DNA from: Megaleporinus macrocephalus
Taxonomy: Eukaryota > Chordata > Actinopteri > Characiformes > Anostomidae
Length of the DNA: 64,000 bases
Assembly (NCBI GenBank): GCA_021613375.1
Contig: CM038706.1
Location: 20,522,366-20,586,365 of the forward strand
Reading direction: 5' to 3'
Part shown: in pieces, positions 14,251 to 27,510 of the stretch
Layout of the letters: each line of letters opens with the position of its first letter
Position numbering within the stretch: position 1 is the first letter of the stretch
Made by a program: the position numbers and the translations under genes
The notes under the pieces: model-generated
Database searches by the model: none
What the model was told of the DNA's origin: nothing
What the model saw: only the letters and a program-made list of their open reading frames with translations

Positions 14251-15550
14251 CTAAAACTGTTCACAAATGCAATTCTTGCTCCTCACCCCTAAAAAAAAAA
14301 AGCCAAAAGTTTCCGCTGTACAATAAGGCCAGATAAAGCGAATGTGCAGGTAGACAAAGTCTAGGTTTCGCCTGCCTGAAACTGAGCCACCAGTGACAGC
14401 AGCCCACATCACAATAGAGCTGTCGCTGTGAAGACTTCCTTAAAGCTAGACCACATTACCAAACAATGCCTTCCTACAAAAAGACACCCACTAAGGAGCA
14501 GAACACTGTCTGCTTAAAGTTCACAATGCCGTGCCAACGTCTGTCTGCTGTTCGCTGTTTCTCTCTTTTCTCTCTTCTTCTCCATAGAGCGCACATGTTC
14601 TTTTTCAGAGGTGGGCTATCATCACCTCAGGAATGACAGTAGGTGGAAACGCTATCTTTCATTACATACAGCATAAATAGTGTAATCTATCAGGCCTGTC
14701 AATCAGAATGATTGATTACAGGCTGTCAGCAAGGAGAGTGACATATTAGAAAAGTTTTGTTAACAATGCCTATTGCAAGTGGGGCCTGCCACAGAGGCGA
14801 GTGATTAATGTGTTGTCAGGCTGTAATCCCACACCGCTGGCTAATGAGGCAAGAATTTATCATCTTTACAGAGTGGCAGATGTCAGAAGGAAAGGAATCC
14901 AAGAGCTGGAAACAATATACTTTTTCTTACCAGCCCTGATGTGTCTGACAAGCTTAAGAAACCACAAAGAGGCCTTGTGTAAGCACCAACTTGAATAGAC
15001 AACTTTGCTTTTGGCATCCTGCTCGCATTCTGCAAGTCAAGAGCTAATGCACTGAGTGAAGAGCTCCCAAAACTTCAGTCCAGTCCTTTTACCAGGTCTG
15101 TTACAATGTTCAAACACTGCTGCTAGATGCATTTTTCAGAGAACCTTCTTATTTTCAGAGAATATACTTATGTAGCATTATTTCATTAGTATTATTAGTA
15201 TTAATATGTTTATATTTACATTTGTTTGAGTGTGCAGAACCACCTAGAATCTGAAGAACACTAGCACACATGTAGTCACATACTAGTTTGAACACGCCCT
15301 GGTCCAGTGAAACTAAATTAGGGCAGGGGTTGAACTTAAATATGGGATTTTTTCTGCAAACTTCCGACCACAGTTTCTATCATATGCTGAAAAGGTTAAA
15401 GTAATAATAATTAATTAATAATATGTTGCTGAAAAACATAAAAGGCAAGGTGTGTTAAATTTAACAAATACACAGCCACAGCACCATCCAAATCCTAAAA
15501 TCGTGCTCTCCATGAGGATGTGCTAATTTTCTTTCACTTCCAAAACATGC

Positions 15551-15592
15551 AATTTAACTAGGGGTGCCTAACCTTTTGCATACGACTGTATC
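15551..15592 (-). repeat. Mariner-like terminal fragment
   Basis: On the minus strand CAGTCGTATGCAAAAGGTTA, then GGCACCCC. Same end family as 29,636; the partner end was not found. Confidence 0.45.
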
Positions 15593-17725
15593 AAGCCCTA
15601 ACCTGAAAGTAGTCACTACTTAAATTTAGTCCTAAGACTAAAGGGATTGAATGTGTTCAAGTCTACCTCCAACAGAAAAGTCTGGGCTTTACAGTGGGTA
15701 TAAAGTAAGTTGGGGCTGGTTGTTTTCAGTAGCACCAGAAGGGCTGAGAGCAGGGCTTGTTTGGGTAAGGCTGGTTTGGGTAATGGAGTCCCTCCTGCCC
15801 CACTGGCTCCAGCACCCCCGGAGGTCCGCGACTGCACGCCCCCACAGGGAGCCTCTGACACGGAGTGAGAAAAGCTCGGAGGCCCCCCCGGGAAAGAACA
15901 CTACTCAATCTCTGTCACAGCTACTTTCTCAACAGCCAAACACTGCATATGTTTAGTGTTGATCATTAGGATTCCACACACCCAGGACGCATGAATATGG
16001 AGTTTACTTAGCAGTTCAGTGAGACTGAAATAAGGCTCAGTTTTACATATGACCTTGGTACATTTTCAAACATTACATTTTAAAGATGTTTGGAAAACCG
16101 CCGCTGATGCTCCCTTATTTACGTCCCCCCGATCAGTTAAAACGAAGCATCCACAAAAAGGATTGTACACAAAGCTGGCTATTCTCTTGTTGATGCTCAT
16201 CTCTCTCTCTCTGAGGTCAGAGATATCCTTATCCTTGAGCGGATTGACTGGGAGATAAATTTCTATCAGCATCCCCTCACGCTAATGAAACCCAAATTAA
16301 GTGTTACAATGGTAACAGAGGCGACACGGGCCCATTTGCATGTGTATATAAATCATGATGACACAATTAGCGTTATGTGATACAATCAGATGCAGGATTA
16401 CTTTAAATATGCCTAATGATCTGGCTCCGTCAAAACTCCGGCTCTGGCACGGTCCCGAGCAACGCGGCGCGCGCACACACACACCGAAGCCTTTCAGAAT
16501 AAGCCATCTGTGTTTAATTAGGCTGGCAGCATCTTACAATCATCAGAGGAAAACTGAAAAGTTAAACTGTAATTAAACTATGAGAACTGGCGCTGCGGGA
16601 CGTGCTTGTCTGTGCCTCTGTAATTGCAAAAACATCACCGAATAAGTATTGTAACTGAAGTGAAACAGCAACTCACTTAGCATTAGCGGAACTGGAGGTC
16701 ACTCAGCCCTTGTCCTGCTGGGCCACGGTCCAGTGCAGTTTGGTGGTCTTCCTGTTCAAACACACCTGATTCATCTCATCAGCTAATTAGCAGGTTCATT
16801 AGGTGCATCCGAGCAGGGAAATCATCATACTGCCGCATCCAGGCCCAGAACTAGCCGCTCCTGGTTAACTGAACCTGTCTACTCTAACATGTAAGACACA
16901 GAAGTGGCGGTTGCCAATAGCAAGTCTTGCCTTGAAGAGTATTTGCAGCTTTGTTCAGTACATGCCAGCGTTATCTATTGGAGGGGTGTCATTCCAGAAT
17001 GCATTTCATACACACTGTTGATGCTGTATTATAATTAATAATAATTTCTCTCAAAAACTCAACAAGATACAACATGAGCAGCATTTTGGAATAACCGTCA
17101 AGTGTTCCTTTTTGCTATATTACTAAAAAGTAATTACACAATTATGTATTTAGTACTACAGTCAGTTAGGTTATGTATCGTGCTATACAGACTGCTTGAA
17201 ATCTGCAATTATGAAATTATCTTTTTAGTGTTTGTTTTGATGTCTAGTAATGATGAAAACATTGAAATCCTCTTATGCAAAACAAGATGTACCCACTATA
17301 ATAACTTTTCATCAAATTAAAGTCATAATATATGAAGCATTATACAAAATTAGTTCCAATTCTGCTCTCAGAGTTTAAAAACTATTTAAAAACTATTATG
17401 TTTTCTGACATATTTACAAGGATTATGATCTATCTAAAGATTAACTGAGATAGCAATATGTACAAAATCATCATCTAAATACCACTTTCTATTAGGAGGT
17501 GTCTGCCTTGCACTCTAACACTTAACTGTAAAAGTAATACTTAAGATTGTTCATGTTTAATGTTTACAAATAATTAAAAATAAATAAAAATCTCTTAATG
17601 AAATGTTAAATTATGCCCCATAATTTAACATTAGCAGGAAGTGAGGCTACATCCCAGTCCCTCAGGACCACATGACCACAACGTTAAGAACTAAAACTTA
17701 AGTTCTGCTCAAAATTAGCTCAAAA

Positions 17726-18586
17726 TTGTCACTACTGAAGCAATTGCTACTTTAACAATCGCTACTGAAAAAATCGCTACTGAAACAACCACTATTTGAA
17801 CAATTCCTACTGAAGCAATTGCTACTTTAACAATCACTACAAAAACAATCACTACTGAAACAATCACTACAAAAACAATCACTACTGAAACGATCACTAC
17901 AAAAACAATCACTACTGAAACGATCACTACAAAAACAATCACTACTAAAACAATCACTACAAAAACAATCACTACAAAAACAATCACTACTGAAACAATC
18001 ACTACGAAAAACAATCACTACTGAAACAATCACTACTGTAACAATCACTATCGATACAATCACTACGGAAAACAATCACTATGAAAACAATCACTACTGA
18101 AACAATTACTACAAAAAACAATCACTACCAAAACAATCACTACTGAAACAATCACCACTGAAACAATCACCACTGAAACAATCACTAGGAAAACAATCAC
18201 TACTGAAACAATCACTATGAAAAACAATAACTACTGAAACAATTATTGCGAAAACAGTTACTACTGAAACAATCACTGTGAAAACAATCACTATGAAAAA
18301 CAATCACTACTAAAACAATCACTACTAAAACAATCACTATGAAAAACAATCACTACTAAAACAATCACTAAAAAACAATCGCTACTGAAACAATCACTAC
18401 TAAAACAATCACTATGAAAAACAATCACTACTAAAACAATCACTATAAAACAATCACAACTAAAACAATCACTACTAAAACAATCACTACTAAAACAATC
18501 ACTACTGAAACAATCACTATAAAACAATCACTACTAAAACAATCACTACTAAAATAATCACTATAAAACAATCACTACTGAAACAG
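17726..18586. repeat. 15-bp minisatellite, about 57 copies
   Basis: A tandem array with consensus CAATCACTACTGAAA, about 860 bp long. The left 100 bp is degenerate with a 75-bp (5-unit) higher-order repeat (CAATTGCTAC at 17,741 and 17,816). The middle alternates units ending CTGAAA and CAAAAA; the right part has 14- and 16-bp variants. Because 15 is divisible by three, the minus strand stays open in pentapeptide runs (VVIVS/VVIVF); these are not proteins. Confidence 0.95.
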
Positions 18587-19881
18587 TTGGAAAAGCTTTG
18601 GTCATGTGATGATTGTTTTGTTAGTGACAAAATGGAAGGATAAAACATTAATTTTAATAAAACAAACACAGTTAAGATAAAGCGTCACTCACAGCAAAGT
18701 CCAAGTCAGTAGAAAAGTATCATTTATGAATCTACTGCCCTTATACAGAGTAAACTCTTATAATCACATTACAGATACTGACTCCCCAGTCTTACACACA
18801 GCAATGTTAATTACTTGTGATGCATTTAAAACCAAAATTCCATACTTAGTTTATCTGTGGCTGTCCTTGTATGTAATTAGTGCACCCTACCCTGTGACAG
18901 CTGACTACATAAATTTGATTGTAAACGTGAGCAGCGAAGCACGAGTGCTAGAAGCTCCATAGACTCTGTGAACAATCTGTGGAAACATCCAATCACCCTA
19001 ATATGAAACTGATGGATAGAGATTCTGAAGTGCTGAAGAAGACCCAACCTCAAGCACCAAGTCAGACCTGACTCCATTTCATTTACTGGGTTTCTAAGTA
19101 ATACTTACAGTAATTACAGACGAGAAGTATGTAGTGATGTGGATTATGTTTTTGAACAACTACCCCAACACTGTACATTAAGCAGCGAATCCACAACTGT
19201 TATTCAGTGCTACGCTCATTTACTAACACAAGTTTTACTGTTCTCGTTACTTCTCATCTCAAACGAATGCACAAAAACAAGCCCTGAACCATTCCCTCTC
19301 ACTTTCCATTAAGCAATGCAAATGGGAAACATCATCCTGACTGTTCAAACAGAACTCCTCCAAAACATCTGCTTGTTTTCAAGCTGAAATATGCAACGTA
19401 CCACTTGTGTAATAAGAGTGACGTGACACTGAGGTCACCCGCCCATATCTTTCTGCTTTGTACTAGCCTATAAATCAATCGTGCTGCTATTACTAACAAT
19501 TAACTGTGCTTTAAAGTTTTACAGTCTGTTTATGATGTGCAATGTCATCTGATTTATGTGGACACTGTGAGTCACTGGCTCTAATTGCAAGTGTTTTCGT
19601 GGGCCTTGCCCTTGCGGCGACCTCCAGAGCTCCAGCTGCCAGAGCAGTTTCGGCGGCTTCCAAACACTGCACGGCTGGACACCAGATCCGTCCCTTAGCC
19701 CGTCCCTCAGGACAGACAGGGAAAAGCCCAGGCCGTCCTTAGCCCTCTCAGACACGTGGAGGAGACAGTGTCCCCCTGGCTTCCCAGCAGAAGGAAATAA
19801 CAGCATGGTGAGGAGGATGTTTCTCAGAGCTGTACATAGCTTGAGCTTGTGGGAGTGAGATGGAAGGATGATTTTATGGTG
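18587..19881. other. No gene seen
   Basis: Repeat-poor sequence to the right of the minisatellite. The 145-codon minus frame at 19,519-19,956 has no recognised domain and overlaps the MITE-like copy. Confidence 0.55.
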
Positions 19882-20060
19882 CGCTCTTAAAAATAAAGGT
19901 GCCAAAAAAGAGTTCTTCATAGCGATGCCAAAGAAGAAACACTTTTGGCTGCCCAAAGAACCTTTCAGCTGAGTGGTTTCAGTTGTTCTTTTTTTTAAAA
20001 ACGAATATTCACTGAAAGGCTCTTTAGGGAAAAGGGGTTTTTCTGTGGTGTTGCTTGAAA
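19882..20060 (+). repeat. MITE-like GGTTCTT repeat, copy 2
   Basis: Begins CTCTTAAAAATAAAGGTGCC, then TTCTTCATAGCGATGCC and CCCAAAGAACCTTTCAG. Best preserved copy here. The right end is uncertain. Confidence 0.72.
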
Positions 20061-20184
20061 GAATCCTTCTTTTGACATCTTTATTTTTAAAGAATTCATA
20101 TTACATTGCTTTTTTAAATGAAGCAACTTTAAATTAAGGAATATGTAAAGATGTGTCATTAGCTCCCCAGTTCAAATAATCAAT

Positions 20185-20765
20185 GGGTGCATCCGAAATC
20201 ACCTACTAGTCAGTAGGTCGTAGATTAGAGCCAGTACGTACTGCTCGAGCAACAGACTAGTAGGTAATTTCAGTAGGAGAGTTTTAGTATCCACACAAGC
20301 TTGGACGTACTACGTCCGCCATATTGCCAGCGTCCTGTGATGCAAGATGTCAGACCACCACCATAAAAATACTGCTATTTTTTAAAAGCTCTGTTTACTG
20401 ACAGATGTAGATACTGTGACATTGATCTGAGTTTTTGTCTGAATATGTACTCACACAGTGTCAAGCTGTAGCTCGGAGAAGACGAGTGAGGAGGAATGTA
20501 ATCATTGTTTACCTCATCAGTAGCGCTAACTTCTGTAGCGGCAGTTCACTAGCCGTAGCTACGTACACACAGCCGACGTACCGCTTTTCACTGTTTTTTT
20601 CCTCCGTGGCTCCAGGTGAATCATGGGATAGTGCAGTGTGCTGTGTTCGCCGGTTCTGTAGGTCATCTACTACTCGATGCCTAGTAGATTTGGACATACT
20701 AGCCGCGCTCGCCCACTGATTTCGCCTACCGAGTAGTAGGCAAGTAGGTGACTTCGTACGCACCC
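20185..20765. mobile_element. Non-autonomous DNA transposon with TIRs
   Basis: A 581-bp block starts GGGTGCATCCGAAATCACCT and ends in the reverse complement of GGGTGCGTACGAAGTCACCT, with further TAGTAGG motifs inside both ends. It carries no transposase. A clear target-site duplication is not visible, so the superfamily is uncertain. Open frames inside (for example 20,435-20,719) have no recognisable domain. Confidence 0.82.
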
Positions 20766-21757
20766 CATGTATTAAAAAACTAAGCTGAGCATTCTGAATT
20801 CCTTATTGTGATGTCATGAAAACCACTACATTTACATCCTGACAAGTTTCCTGTTCACAAGCACAACAAACGGGCAAATATGCTTTAGTACCATCTAGCT
20901 GATAACAAGATTGTAGCGCTAGTCAACTGTTGTAATCAACATAGGTTTTACATTGTTTGTAAATTCTTGCTGATTTAATGATATACAAACAAACAGAAGT
21001 CTAAAATAACATTTTATTATTATTATGTAAAACATTAGCTCACAATAGTTGACTATTAGTATTTATGGCTTGCGGACATGTCCCATAAATATTGCCCAAC
21101 TTGCACTGTTGTGTTACTTGTCTATCCTCTCCTTATTTAAAAGTGTGAGGAGTAGTAATGTTTTTCTAAATGGCTTTTTGGAAGCAACGAATGGAGCTGT
21201 ACTTGAGAGCCGTTCTTTTTATCACTGTGCCCAAATTTCACCCCCTGCCCTAAATCCACCCCCCCTCACCACCTGAACAATGAGAGTCAGTCAGTCACAA
21301 AAGATAGACATAGTTACATTACGTAGTCAGAACGAGTAAAAATTGTCGGTTGCTGTTTAAACACATCTTTGGAGAGTGAGCACAGTGATGGTTAAGCGAG
21401 ATACAGAGTGAATGAGGAGAGGGAGTGGCATAAGCAAGTGAATTAGCGAAATGAAACTTTAAAAAAATAAAATTATTGAAGTTGTTATTAAACAATCTTA
21501 TTTTGATCCCCTCAGGGTTTTAAACACTTTTCAACCATCTTCTCTGCGGTTGAATTAGTTCACTCTACAACAACCCCTTGTCATTTGTTGCTTTCTGACA
21601 CTTTCTGCCCCTTAATTGCACACGCATCTCTGTGTTGACGTTGCACAGAAACCAATTTTTATCCAGCTGTTCAGCCAACAGAAGTCTGGCCCACTCATTC
21701 CTGTTGAAGTTGTAAGGAGTATGAAGTTGTGAGGTCATTAAATTTCTCCTAAATCTG

Positions 21758-22415
21758 AGGGCGTTTTCAAACCTGTAGTTCGTTTCACTGGTCCGGATCA
21801 GTTAATGAGTTTGTTTATTTAGAGCGTTTCCTCCTCGGTTTGGTTTGTTTTCACACAGGCAAAAACCGAAATGCACCAAAATGCGCCCCAACAAACCACG
21901 TGAGCACGTTGTCTCCTCTGATTGGTCAGAGCTATCTGGCATGTGAGCAAGAATGTAAACACAGGGAGAAGATCCGGTTTTCCCCAACTACTGCACATTT
22001 CTTGTACAGCGTAGGACGGAGCAGCGGCAGAGACAGCATCTGTTCATAGCTGTAATAATAATCTGATAATATACCAAAATACAGTCCAAACACCCAGCTC
22101 ACTCCAAATATCAAGTAGACAACCACCTCACTGCTAGTCCAAGAGAGACACACCTGGCTGCAGATGTTTAGATCAAACTTGTGAAGTACAGCTAATACTT
22201 GGGTCGGATCGAGGTCGGATCATGTTCTCACCACAAACGAACTGCTCCGGAGTTCGTTTTGAACCGGACCGAGACCACCTCCTCTCGAGGGTCTCGGTGA
22301 GGTTGTTTTGGTCTGCACCTGAGTGCAATTACTGTTTTCACACCTGCCAAAATTAACCGCACCAAAAGAACCAGAGTCCGTTTTAACCGAACTAGTGCTG
22401 GTGTGAAAACGCCCT
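21758..22415. mobile_element. Non-autonomous DNA transposon with TIRs
   Basis: A 658-bp block has inverted ends AGGGCGTTTTCAAACC and AGGGCGTTTTCACACC (right end reversed), followed in both by a TAGTTCG(GTT) motif. The interior is rich in GGTTTGGT, CACCAAAA and ACCGAAC pieces in both orientations. No transposase frame is present. Superfamily not determined. Confidence 0.82.
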
Positions 22416-25400
22416 TATCATAGCATCCATTTCAAAGGATGCAGAGGTGGTGAAATGGTCCTTGGGTAAAACAGTGGATCTCACAAGAAAGATACGTGTC
22501 CTTTAAGAGGAAGATTAGAGATTTTCTGTCTAATTTCAGCTGGGACCCTCCAAGCACTTGGCAACAAAAACTTATCTTTAACGCTCGAACTCACATCACG
22601 TTATGCACAACATAAAAGCGCGTTGTAATTGTCTGTATCTCCGTGCTGACTATGCAGAAGCAGAAATGTGCTACTTCAGTGTGCTTCAAACTGTTCAAAT
22701 TAACAGCAGTTTGAAAGAGTTGGTGGCAGTTCATCATGCTGGAGACGCAAGCCACTTTATCTCCTACTCTCTGTCCGCGGATAATCTCAATACAAACGAG
22801 AGATATTCTGTCACACGCCGCTTTCAACATTGCATAACAAATATAGGTAAATCTGTCCACCGAAAATGGTAATAAACTTCTGTTTCCAAGCAATCTATTC
22901 CCTGGAACTGCGCTTCCCATTGAGAATGATATTTTTATAGCTGTCTCTGAGGAAAGATTTATCCCATAAAATGATTCAGCAAACACACTGAAGGCGCAGT
23001 GGCACTGAGCTCTATAGCCTCCTGTTTATTATGTTTGAACGCTTCAGGGAACTCATAATTCTCGAGCAAGGAGATGAATATGGCGATACTCTTTACCGGC
23101 TACACAAGAAAGATTACGAGGAAGGAGAGAGAGAAAGAGAAAGAGAGAGATAGAGAGAAGGGGAAATTTTCCACCGAACTTGGAGAGTGAATAATGCAGT
23201 AATCGGCCGCCATCCGAGTCGTTTTCAGGTGGTCCGTCGTTGGTCGGTTCTGTTATTTTGCTGTCTCGATACGAGCTCCTCTGGTGAGAGGCAGATTAAT
23301 ATGAAAAATGCACAGAGGAGATCCACTTCATAACTTTCCTGGCTCTGCCAGCACGGATTACTAAGAGCGGGCTCTGTGTGACAAGAACTGATGGGACCTC
23401 AGTCCTGGCTCCAAATGCTCCAGTTGGGCCGTCTGCTTTTCATTACCCACGAGGAGGATGTGGGAGAAATCTTGTATCCCTACGAGAAAATCAAGTCAAA
23501 CGCTTCATCCAAGCATAATCTAGCTGACATTTCAGAGCCATTATACTCTTGCGTAGCTACCAAACATTATTTTGTTAGGGGAGTTGGAGCAGTTACTTCA
23601 TCCTCTTTAAAAAGCGTGCCTTCAAGATGCTGATGTCAGTGAAACATGCGCGGGGCAGGATCCTGACTGGTTGAAGTGTTTGTACAGGTTGCCAAAGTGT
23701 TGTCAAAGTATTTTGATAGACATGGCTTGTTAAAGTGCAGGCCTTTAACGACGTTATGAAGGGTTCGCAGTACTTCTGAGGAAGCGGGAGAAGCAGCCCA
23801 CATACGGCCACATGTATTTTTCCGAAAGCTGCCCAGCGACTCGATGTGGTTTCGCGCCATCGCATTCCATGACCTCCGAGTCCTCTAAGAGAATTATCAC
23901 ATTATGGCATTCCTGCACGCCCAATTTCCCCAAAATACAGCTCAAGGCTTTCCACTTTCCTTCTCTTCGCTGTGGCTTTTGGGGAGGGCAAAAAAAAAAA
24001 GAAGAAGAAGAAGAGAGAAATCCTAAATAGCCCTTTTGCATTTGCTTGTTTACTGCAGGTACTTGTTTAAACCCTCTTTGTGTTGCTCAGCTCACTCCCT
24101 CTCGCCACTCAAGAAATCCAATAAAACACATTCCCAATTACGCTGTCCTCATAACTGCAGCTTGGAAAATGACCTTCCTCCTTTCCAACACACATCAGAC
24201 ATGCACAGACACCCGACAACAACAGCCAGACAGCTCATTTTCTACCACTTACATTAATATATAGTTTTAGGGCCATTGGTGCATGCTGGCAGGGAAAATC
24301 AATGCAGAAGCGAAAAGGATTTGCAACAGGCTATAATAAATGTCTCCTTGAGCTAAATTGCACAGATGCTAAATATTTCAATACATTCGAAAATTGCGAC
24401 GTCACTTAAAAATAGGAGATTTCTGTCAAGGCAAAAAAAAGAAAGTATCAATAATGCTTTAAACGCAATAAAAGCTCTTTCTGTTCAGCGATCGGCACTC
24501 TCTGGATACAATTTGAGAGTCTTGGAAAAGGTCAAAATGCTCAAAAGTTATGGTATTCATATTGTATTAGCGTGCGCTGAAGTTTGATGAGAAACATGTG
24601 GCGTAGCAGAGCGTAATGCCATAATGTCATGATTGAAAAGCAGCTTAAATCGCAGGTCACACTCAATTCCCACTCCATTCAAAGCTCGCAAGAGTTCACC
24701 AGGTCCTCCAAACATCATGATTAACCATTTCAACCAAGATCCTGATAGCAGCACTTACAGTACTTTAGCTAATACTGCGGCTTGAACAAACACATTCAAC
24801 TCATATAAAAGACCCAGAGACTGTGTTTTCTTTATAAAGAGGTTAACCTTGTGGGGGCGAACTGTAAACAGTAAACATGTACAGGCTCGGAATAATATTA
24901 TTGCAATGACCAATAATGGCCAATATATTTGACCATATTTCTCTCCTCTCCATGTAAACTGGGCGGTCCTAATCTTGGGTAACCCTTCCCTATGCATTTC
25001 CTAAACCAACCACAAGGCTGATGTCTCTTGCCTTTCACTCATGAATCTCAGTGAGCTAGAGCTAACCCAGTATAGCTAGACTACCTGTCTGCAGCTGCCT
25101 GTTTATTTGTTTATCCATACACAAACATTGCTCCTTTGATCACATGTCACTTCGTCCGCCTTCATCTGTTCATCCGTGACAACTTTGTCCAGTTACCATA
25201 CAGTGCTGTATAAGTTCAGGCTAGGAGTGTTGGATGCCCACACAGTTCTCAGATCAGATCAGCGGTTTGTAAGCCGTGTTTTATTTTATTTATATCTTTA
25301 TATCTTTTCCATTCAAGCTTTGCTGGATGTTTAGTATTATACAAACATATTAAATCTTTTTGATATTGTGTTTTCAGGGACTTCATGTGCTTCACACATA

Positions 25401-27510
25401 TTAAGGACAGTCTCATGTGAAAGTGTAACCGAGCTGCAAAGAGTGAACGGCCAGCCTTCTGTGTTCCTCATTTTCCGCATGAAGTGTTAAACTGCGCTTT
25501 TTGCGGTCGCTACGATATAGATTACGAAAACCGAGCGCCGCTTTCACGTCCAAGATGAAAGTTCAGTGTGATGTTCCCACCGCCTGTTTACTTTTCTAAG
25601 TCCATCTCCAAAAACGAGCTCCACAATAAAAGACACGCTTCTCCCTGGCTTGCTCTCTGCCCGAGCCTGCTGTTCTCTCTGCTGAGGCTGAATAGGGAAC
25701 TTTGTGAAAATGAGAGCGCTAATTACAGGCTGCTGTAACATTGTTAAAGCTCGGCGTGTCTTTAAATGTAAGACACCCCACTGGATGAAACATAAAAGCA
25801 AACACAAATAACTAATTATGCCATCATCTTCCGCCGGCCGCGCTCAGCGTTAGCTTGTCTCCGGCGCTTGTTAATTGGTGACCTGCACTATTGGTCAGCA
25901 GACAATCGGCACGATGATGAAGCCAATTAGAGCCGGAGAGTACACATGCCCCACAGAGCTTGTTGTGGCTGCCACATCATGTCTCATCTAACTCAAAACA
26001 AACGCCGGGGAAGCGCTGGCGTGACAGCTGTGGCACGGGACGTTCCAGCGTGGCCAACTTGCTCTCAAAAACGCCCTCACAAAGGCTGCTATTGTGCAGG
26101 GGCTAGCGCGCCTCCCCAGCATTAAAACAGAGTTTAATCTGTTTAAGTGCGGGGGCACGGCCCACCGAGCAGACGTACTCCGCTTCTTCCATCTGCTTCT
26201 CTTAGGTGTGTTATAAAAATGGCTCTCAACCGAACCCCGGCCTGCTTCTTTAAGCAGATTTATTGTTTCGGCCAGGTTTCAAGCATATTACTTAGTTTAT
26301 TTGATCATCGGCTCCCTGCGACACTTCATAATAACACGGAAGTTCAAAACCCTCTCTGCATGTCCAGGATGGGCGGTTTCGATTTATCCGAGTGGAGCGG
26401 TTGCACAACACTTCGTTCCCTATTTTGCGACTAACAAAGCTCGCTCCAGACTCCAAACATGCCAGAACGAGGTTAACTCATCACACTGCTTCAGCTTTCT
26501 TGTTTGCCACTTTAATGCCGGATCGAATGAGCGACTTGAGCATCTCGAACGCAGACAATAAACTGCTCGTCTCATTTTGGCTGGGTGTCTGCGATGACGA
26601 ACGCTCTGTTCCCATCCTTGCACTTTCCAAACCCTGTGTTGACTCGCCTGAGCAGTGGCTGTCATGAGGCTGCTTTGTTCTTGCCATGCTACAACCATAT
26701 TTACCTCTCAAATCCGGCGCGGCACTCTGGGGATGGTGCAACGCTGAAGCCTCGCTCAACCACTGCATCAATATTTTATGACTGTACAATTACATGAAAT
26801 CAAATCTTAGTGAAGCTATTCATTTATAGGTCCTGGAGGAGGACGAAGGTGGAGGAGGAGGAGAGTAGGGGAGAAGAAAGAAGAGGGTGGGGGGGGGGGA
26901 GGAATGAAAGGATTCCAAAAAAATGGAGGAGGAAAAAAAGTATTTGAAGAGGAGAAAGTGAGCGTGCTTCCTCCAAAAACAAGTGAGAGAGGAATAATTG
27001 CATGTGCAGTGGGTAATTAAGCGATTGGGAGCGGCGTGTGTACGTGAGCTGTCGCCGCAATCTCCGCCGCTGTCACACACAGCCACGCAAGGCCGAGCGG
27101 ACAGCCGCTGTCCACTTTGATCTGGGCTCATGCATACGGAATGAGGTCAGCCTGCGTTCCTTAAAGAGACCCGCCTCTGAACGAGGCGAGCGGGACGGGC
27201 AAGGCATGTCTTCAAAGGGCCGCGCACGAGCAGCTGCGTAAAGCGGTCTGACAATTAAACACGAACAAACAATGAGGTGGGCCGGGGAGGGGTGTGAATT
27301 AGATTATAGTGCCCAGTGCTCTCTAATTCTTACACTCATCCACGCGGACAGGCCCAGGCACATGGAAATGCAAGTTTCAATCGCTTACTAGGCCAGTTAT
27401 ATAAAGAGTTCACCGTTTCTTTCTGAACTATATACATGCAGCATGCATGGAAAATTAAATCAACCTTACAGTCATTTGTGCTAAAATTGAGAATATCTGC
27501 CATTTTATAC
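22416..27510. other. Repeat-poor, GC-balanced noncoding stretch
   Basis: No transposon signatures over about 5 kb, with several GC-rich segments (about 25,480-26,760 and 27,030-27,350). A GA-rich tract lies at 23,125-23,160 and a purine-rich one at 26,830-26,965. This may be downstream intron or flank of LRMDA with regulatory content. Confidence 0.45.
26888..26899. repeat. Poly-G in a purine-rich strand
   Basis: A homopurine-dominated stretch (about 26,830-26,965) on the plus strand, with a run of about ten or more G. Confidence 0.85.

Larger units (their letters stand above)
12426..17725. other. Noncoding stretch with possible regulatory islands
   Basis: Apart from the (TA)n at 14.2 kb and a mariner-like end at 15.55 kb, no element or exon was seen. 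The sequence at about 12,600-13,480 and 16,290-16,860 is repeat-poor with balanced composition. Confidence 0.5.

Noticed and set aside
17715..18527. Val/Ile- and Cys/Ser-rich open frames on the minus strand
   Set aside because: They arise from the 15-bp tandem repeat, whose length is a multiple of three.
22591..22986. 131-codon minus-strand frame
   Set aside because: No recognised domain, no splice context and AT-rich codons like the surroundings.
26295..26345. Possible last LRMDA exon ending DDQ-stop on the minus strand
   Set aside because: Only the three residues before the end resemble what I recall of the protein C-terminus; the rest does not match and no acceptor fits.
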